The notes beneath the pieces are model-generated. The model saw only the letters and a program-made list of their open reading frames with translations, made no database searches and was not told the origin of the DNA. From Candidatus Microgenomates bacterium (lineage in GTDB: Bacteria; Patescibacteriota; Microgenomatia; UBA1406; GWC2-37-13): a stretch of 7,389 nt of DNA. This document shows, piece by piece, positions 4,328 through 7,389 of this stretch. The stretch spans positions 1 through 7,389 of the forward strand of contig WFWI01000086.1 of NCBI GenBank assembly GCA_015491205.1, in the 5' to 3' direction. Made by a program: the position numbers and the translations under genes. How positions within the stretch are numbered: position 1 is the first letter of the stretch; the number at the start of each line of letters is the position of its first letter.

Positions 4328-5365
4328 TCAAAACTTTTTTATGTGTTTCTCAAGCTGCCTCCACAAGATTTTTTTCATTTTTGGTATATTTTCTTTCTTT
4401 ACACACAAAATGTCTAAATTAAGACCTGCAATTAACCTTTCCACGATGCCTATGTAGTGATATTTTAAAAATTTTTTACCGTAGGTTTTTTTTACATATT
4501 GGCTTTTTTGCAAAGCATCTTTTATAGTAGTAAGCCAAAGATCTATTTGTTTCTCTATTGTTTTGGAAGGCAAGTGAGCTAGTCCTAAAATAAACCATTC
4601 AAAAGCAAAGATTGAATCATAGAGTGGGTAATAATATCCCCAAAAGAGGTTTGAGAAAAGGTAGTACTTTTCCCCTTTTTTCTTTATGTCATAAACCGAA
4701 AGGTGGCCGTGTTGGAATTCAAAAGTCTTCTCTTGAAGAATTTTGCTTATAAATTCTGCAAATTTAAGCAATTTTTTGTCTTCCTCAGGAGTGATATAGC
4801 TTTTCAAAGGGTTATCAAGTCTTATAGTTCGCCATTTTTTAAATTTTTCTATGTAAGAAGGAAGGTTTTTTGGTTTTGGCAAAAAAGGTTTTTGTAGAGC
4901 CCTGTCTTTATACTCTCGATAAGCTTGGAAGAATTCTTCTAAACTCTCTTTGCTGGCTGGTTCGTGAGGCTTTATAATGAAATTTGCTTCGACTTTCTCA
5001 AAAACATAAACTTCAAATCCTAATTTGTCGCTCCATGGAAGGGAAAAGAGAACTCTTGGAAGTTTTATAAGCTTACTTTTGTTTTGCTGGTTGAATTTTT
5101 CAATTATTTCAGGCTCTGAGATTTTTGGCTTTGAGCCTTGGACTTTAAGGATAGCTTTGTATTTTTTCCCATTTTTGTCTGTGAAAGTGCCGGAAAGATT
5201 GAAGGCTCCTACTCCCTTGTGCCAATACCTGCTTTCCCAAATTTGTTTATTGTCAGGCTTAAAGTCTATTCTCTCAGCAATCTGTTTTAAAATTTTTTCT
5301 TTTCTTCCTGAAAGGTCGATGTTTTTAAAAAAATCTTCTGTAGGAGAGATTGTTCCGTAGGGCAT
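4328..5365 (-). CDS. Kinase-like protein (APH/choline kinase fold), probably inactive
   Basis: A 345-residue protein with the layout of aminoglycoside phosphotransferase-like kinases: a beta-rich N lobe with AILKVQG (K74, candidate ATP-binding Lys), a hinge-like EVYVFEKVEA (118-127), an alpha-helical insert, then HGHLSVYDI (219-227) where active kinases have HGDLxxxNI, and LFSNLFWGYYYPLYDSIFAFEWF further on, in place of the D-x-E metal loop. The catalytic Asp is His (H221), the Asn is Asp (D226), and the metal-binding Asp seems to be Ser (S238), so it may be a pseudokinase. An extended -10 lies seven bases before the ATG at 5365; the frame continues upstream to 5476 only through the repeat and promoter, so that extension is rejected. 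It is first in an operon with the FemAB gene, hinting at a cell-wall role. Fold assignment is moderate. Confidence 0.6.
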   Translation of the reverse strand: MPYGTISPTEDFFKNIDLSGRKEKILKQIAERIDFKPDNKQIWESRYWHKGVGAFNLSGTFTDKNGKKYKAILKVQGSKPKISEPEIIEKFNQQNKSKLIKLPRVLFSLPWSDKLGFEVYVFEKVEANFIIKPHEPASKESLEEFFQAYREYKDRALQKPFLPKPKNLPSYIEKFKKWRTIRLDNPLKSYITPEEDKKLLKFAEFISKILQEKTFEFQHGHLSVYDIKKKGEKYYLFSNLFWGYYYPLYDSIFAFEWFILGLAHLPSKTIEKQIDLWLTTIKDALQKSQYVKKTYGKKFLKYHYIGIVERLIAGLNLDILCVKKENIPKMKKILWRQLEKHIKKF

Positions 5366-5372
5366 ATTTGAA

Positions 5373-5381
5373 ATTATATCA
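5373..5381 (-). promoter_or_regulatory. Extended -10 promoter of the kinase-like/FemAB operon
   Basis: TGATATAAT on the minus strand matches the extended -10 consensus. Seven bases separate it from the ATG at 5365, so the transcript is predicted to be leaderless. This fixes the start of the kinase-like gene. Confidence 0.7.
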
Positions 5382-5402
5382 TAAGTAGAAGGATAGGGTT
5401 GT

Positions 5403-5446
5403 GTACACCCCCGGGGTGCACAGATTTGTGCACCCCGGGGGTGTAC
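5403..5446. repeat. REP-like inverted pair upstream of the RAYT gene
   Basis: R (5403-5421), spacer AGATTT (5422-5427) and R' (5428-5446) form a 44-base inverted pair, nearly the same as 4280-4323 (AGATAT spacer). It lies 23 bases before the RAYT start codon and between the two divergent promoters of the kinase-like operon and the RAYT. Confidence 0.88.
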
Positions 5447-5452
5447 GAAATA

Positions 5453-5461
5453 TGGTATACT
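5453..5461 (+). promoter_or_regulatory. Extended -10 promoter of the RAYT gene
   Basis: TGGTATACT is an extended -10; eight bases follow before the ATG at 5470, so the mRNA would be leaderless or carry one or two extra bases. The box starts six bases after the end of the REP pair, so protein bound at the REP would cover the promoter. Confidence 0.65.
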
Positions 5462-5469
5462 AAATAAAT

Positions 5470-6138
5470 ATGCCAAGGCGAAAAACCCCTTTGATTAGTG
5501 GGGAAATATACCATATTTTTAATAAAGGCATAACAGGACAGATTACTTTTTCTAACTCTCAAGACTACAAAAGAGCAAAGCTAACTTTGAATTATTATTT
5601 ATACTCTCCTTTACCAATTAGATTTTCAAGGTTTTTAGAGTTAAGCTCAAAAAGGAAGAAGGAGTTGTTTCAAATATTTAAGCCAAGAAAAATAGTATCA
5701 ATTATAGCTTATGTTTTTATGCCTAATCATTTCCATCTTCTGGTGAAGCAGAAGGAGGATAAGGGGATACAAAAATTTGTAGGAAATTTTCAAAATAGTT
5801 ATACCCGTTACTTCAATACAAAAAATAAGAGGGTTGGGAGTTTATTTCTTAATAGATTTAAAGCGGTAAGAATAGAGACAGAAGAACAGCTTTATCATGT
5901 ATCCCGTTATATACATCTAAATCCATATTCTTCAGAAGTTGTTAAAACATTAAAAGAACTCGAGCACTATAAATGGTCTTCTTTGCCTGAATATCTTGGT
6001 TTAACCAAAGAGAAAATATGTAATAAAGAATTGATTTTAGGGCATTTTGGAAGTATAGAAAGATACAAAAGTTTTGTTTTTAATCAGGCTGATTATCAGA
6101 GGAGTTTGGAAAGGATTAAAAGGGTTGTGTTGGAATGA
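5470..6138 (+). CDS. REP-associated tyrosine transposase (RAYT, Y1/HUH family)
   Basis: A 222-residue single-strand DNA transposase/endonuclease of the Y1 group, related to IS200/IS605 TnpA. The HUH motif is H87-F88-H89 in VFMPNHFHLLV. The catalytic-helix region is FQNSYTRYFNTKNKRVGSLF (107-126), with Y111 and Y114 as candidates for the nucleophile, followed by the conserved NRFKAVRIET and SRYIHLNP (145-152) typical of RAYTs. Length is normal and no residue looks missing. RAYTs are domesticated or single-copy relatives of insertion-sequence transposases that nick REP hairpins. Here REP-like palindromes lie 23 bases upstream and 4 bases downstream, which strongly suggests they are its substrate. 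No TnpB gene and no insertion-sequence ends of the IS200 type are present. The start ATG follows a strong extended -10 and has no Shine-Dalgarno sequence. Confidence 0.93.
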   Translation: MPRRKTPLISGEIYHIFNKGITGQITFSNSQDYKRAKLTLNYYLYSPLPIRFSRFLELSSKRKKELFQIFKPRKIVSIIAYVFMPNHFHLLVKQKEDKGIQKFVGNFQNSYTRYFNTKNKRVGSLFLNRFKAVRIETEEQLYHVSRYIHLNPYSSEVVKTLKELEHYKWSSLPEYLGLTKEKICNKELILGHFGSIERYKSFVFNQADYQRSLERIKRVVLE

Positions 6139-6142
6139 AAAT

Positions 6143-6203
6143 GTACACCCCCGGGGTGCACAAAATATTGTTGTTATAGACTGCTTTGTACCTCGGAGGT
6201 GTA
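6143..6203. repeat. REP-like pair downstream of RAYT: one intact, one decayed
   Basis: An intact R (6143-6161) begins four bases after the RAYT stop. At 6188-6203 the sequence GTACCTCGGAGGTGTA looks like an R' that has lost bases and mutated its C/G core. The 26-base spacer between them is AT-rich and unrelated to AGATWT, and holds the likely promoter region of dinB. Confidence 0.7.
6172..6180 (+). promoter_or_regulatory. Possible extended -10 for dinB
   Basis: TGTTATAGA resembles TGn plus TATAAT in its first four -10 bases but ends GA. It would start transcription near 6187, within the decayed REP copy, giving a leader of about 33 bases. Weak match; dinB could instead be read from the RAYT promoter. 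Confidence 0.3.
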
Positions 6204-6219
6204 ATTTGTAGAAAGTTGT

Positions 6220-7254
6220 ATGATAGTCCTTCATATTGACATGGATGCGTTTTTTGCGCAGATTGAAAAAAGGGATAATCCTGCTTTGGCTGACAAGCCA
6301 GTTATAGTTGGCGCTGATCCAAAGGGTGGCAGGGGTCGTGGAGTTGTTTCAACCGCCTGTTATATCGCCCGAAAATATGGAGTGCACTCTGCGATGCCGA
6401 TATCACAGGCCTATAAGCTCTGCCCCCATGCTGTTTTCTTAAAGCCTGATATTGAGCGGTATAAAAAAGTTTCCCAAAGCATTATGAAAATTTTAGCCCA
6501 CTACTCTACCCTACTTGAGCAGGTCTCGATTGACGAGGCTTATTTAGGGTTGGAAGTAAATGATTATGAAAAAGCAGTTAAGATTGCAAAGAGAATAAAG
6601 AAAGAAATTTACGAAAAGGAAAAGCTAACTTGTTCTATCGGAATCGGGCCGAGCAAGCTGATAGCCAAGATTGCCTCAGGCAAAAATAAGCCCAATGGTT
6701 TTACAGTAATAAGGCCTCATGGGGTTGAAAAATTTTTGAAGGATAAAAAGGTTGAAATTATCCCAGGTATAGGGCCAAAAACAGCAGAAAAACTTAAAAG
6801 GCTTGGAGTAAAAACTGTGGGTGATTTAAGAAGATTGACTCAGGAAAAAATGGAAAAGCTTTTTGGCAAGCGAGGGAGGGAGCTTTACCTTTTTGCCCGA
6901 GGAATAGACGAAAGGACGATTGAAAGGGAAAGACAGCGCAAATCAATTGGAAAGGAAGTTACCTTTGAGAGAGATATTTCTTCTCCTCAAGAGGTGATTG
7001 AAGTTGCGTTAGAGCTTTTAAAGGAGGTTTTGCAAGAGGCTAAAAAAGAAAATTTCCACTTTTCTACCCTACTTGTTAAAATTCGTTATTTCGATTTTGA
7101 GACTCATACAGCTCAGACAAAAGTTAATCTCTGTACACCCCGGGGGTGTACGAATTCGTACACCCCCGGGGTGTACAAAATGGCTTTGTTAAAGCTTGTT
7201 TTGAAATTTTTAGGAAAGAAAAAAATAAGGCTCGTGGGGGTGAGGGTGAAATAG
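6220..7254 (+). CDS. dinB: Y-family DNA polymerase IV (DinB) carrying a REP-encoded segment
   Basis: A 344-residue translesion polymerase, complete from palm to little finger. Metal-binding D7 (LHIDMDAFFA) and D105-E106 (SIDEAY) are intact, F12 sits at the steric-gate position, and the YIARKYGV finger motif (48-55) and thumb helix-hairpin-helix IPGIGPKTAEKL (181-192) are present. The little finger begins around 240 (RKSIGKEVTFERD) and ends IRLVGVRV (336-343). Residues 305-320 (CTPRGCTNSYTPGVYK) are encoded by the 44-base palindrome at 7133-7176; homologues have a linker of roughly this length there, so the element may have replaced rather than simply lengthened it. No C-terminal clamp-binding motif (QLxLF-like) follows. 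No Shine-Dalgarno sequence is seen. The stop is four bases from the convergent tRNA-Pro CCA end. Confidence 0.93.
   Translation: MIVLHIDMDAFFAQIEKRDNPALADKPVIVGADPKGGRGRGVVSTACYIARKYGVHSAMPISQAYKLCPHAVFLKPDIERYKKVSQSIMKILAHYSTLLEQVSIDEAYLGLEVNDYEKAVKIAKRIKKEIYEKEKLTCSIGIGPSKLIAKIASGKNKPNGFTVIRPHGVEKFLKDKKVEIIPGIGPKTAEKLKRLGVKTVGDLRRLTQEKMEKLFGKRGRELYLFARGIDERTIERERQRKSIGKEVTFERDISSPQEVIEVALELLKEVLQEAKKENFHFSTLLVKIRYFDFETHTAQTKVNLCTPRGCTNSYTPGVYKMALLKLVLKFLGKKKIRLVGVRVK
7133..7176. repeat. 44-base perfect palindrome (REP pair) inside dinB
   Basis: R'-like arm GTACACCCCGGGGGTGTAC (7133-7151), centre GAATTC (7152-7157) and its exact reverse complement (7158-7176) make a perfect palindrome. The arm order is opposite to the other pairs (R' then R), and the centre matches the outer flank GTGTACGA of those pairs. 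Each arm also lost the A/C mismatch found in the other copies. The frame stays open through the element. Confidence 0.92.
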
Positions 7255-7258
7255 AAAT

Positions 7259-7334
7259 TGGTCGGGGAGGCGGGAATTGAACCCGCGACCTCTCGCACCC
7301 CAAGCGAGTGCGCTAGCCACTGCGCCACTCCCCG
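7259..7334 (-). tRNA. tRNA-Pro(GGG), CCA encoded
   Basis: The reverse complement is a cloverleaf: acceptor CGGGGAG with CTCCCCG, anticodon stem CTCGC/GCGAG, loop TTGGGGT (anticodon GGG, reading CCC/CCT), T arm GGTTCAATTCC. Discriminator A is followed by CCA, the only tRNA in the window where it is encoded. The gene converges on dinB, with four bases between the dinB stop and the CCA. Confidence 0.95.
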
Positions 7335-7352
7335 GAAAAAACACTTAATGAT

Positions 7353-7381
7353 ATTTTACAAAAATTAAAGATTTTTAACAA
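7353..7381 (-). promoter_or_regulatory. Promoter of tRNA-Pro
   Basis: On the minus strand TTGTTA (7376-7381) and TAAAAT (7353-7358) are separated by exactly 17 bases. The predicted start near 7346 gives an 11-12 base leader. Confidence 0.5.
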
Positions 7382-7389
7382 TATTACTC

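Noticed and set aside
4703..5360. Two plus-strand open frames opposite the kinase-like gene
   Set aside because: Antisense shadows with no promoter, Shine-Dalgarno sequence or family resemblance.
5366..5476. Thirty-seven-residue extension of the kinase-like protein
   Set aside because: It would translate the REP pair and the gene's own extended -10 promoter and overlap the RAYT start.
6136..6138. TGA read as glycine (code 25), as in some CPR lineages
   Set aside because: TGA gives normal protein ends for the RAYT and the kinase-like gene, and no conserved Gly position is coded by TGA.
5403..6203. IS200/IS605 insertion sequence
   Set aside because: No TnpB or guide RNA region; the protein has RAYT-type motifs and the flanking palindromes also occur away from the gene.
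7113..7328. 71-residue minus-strand open frame
   Set aside because: It is a shadow of tRNA-Pro and the 3' end of dinB.

Overview
The window is AT-rich and gene-dense, and it looks like a small-genome bacterium of the Candidate Phyla Radiation (Patescibacteria). Four things suggest this: several very short or absent mRNA leaders behind TGnTATAAT-type extended -10 promoters; scattered tRNA genes mostly lacking an encoded CCA; long imperfect AT-rich inverted repeats between genes; and the gene content (FemAB-like ligase, MNT/HEPN pair, short Y-family polymerase, RAYT). TGA ends at least two genes (RAYT and the kinase-like gene), so the code appears standard. The lineage call is inference; nothing here fixes the phylum.

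Layout. 1-618: a small class I SAM-dependent methyltransferase. 803-1400: a minus-strand tRNA group, read Gly(GCC), Arg(TCT), Trp(CCA), Ser(GCT), with a tRNA-Gly-like remnant carrying a strong hairpin between Gly and Arg. 1445-2270: a leaderless nucleotidyltransferase/HEPN (MntA/HepT-type) toxin-antitoxin pair, divergent from tRNA-Gly over almost touching promoters. 2331-2662: tRNA-Val(TAC) and tRNA-Ser(GGA) separated by a long imperfect inverted repeat. 2787-2990: a 67-residue unrecognised protein behind a hairpin-promoter module that also precedes tRNA-Arg. 2991-3199: another AT-rich inverted repeat. 3200-5365, minus strand: a FemAB-family ligase preceded in the operon by a kinase-like protein that seems to lack the catalytic Asp. 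5470-6138: a REP-associated tyrosine transposase (RAYT). 6220-7254: a DinB-type Y-family DNA polymerase. 7259-7334: minus-strand tRNA-Pro(GGG), convergent with dinB and separated from its stop by 4 bases.

The most interesting system is the RAYT with its palindromic repeat. A 19-base GC-rich imperfect palindrome (R = GTACACCCCCGGGGTGCAC; R' is its reverse complement) occurs only between 4247 and 7176. There are three copies between the kinase-like gene and femX, an inverted pair just upstream of the RAYT, one intact and one decayed copy just downstream of it, and a 44-base perfect palindrome inside the dinB coding sequence. The unit has no stop codon in any of its six frames, so it can sit inside or extend reading frames. 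In dinB it is translated into about 16 residues where the little-finger domain normally has a variable linker. The array resembles the REP/BIME elements of proteobacteria, with a different sequence and in what looks like a CPR genome.
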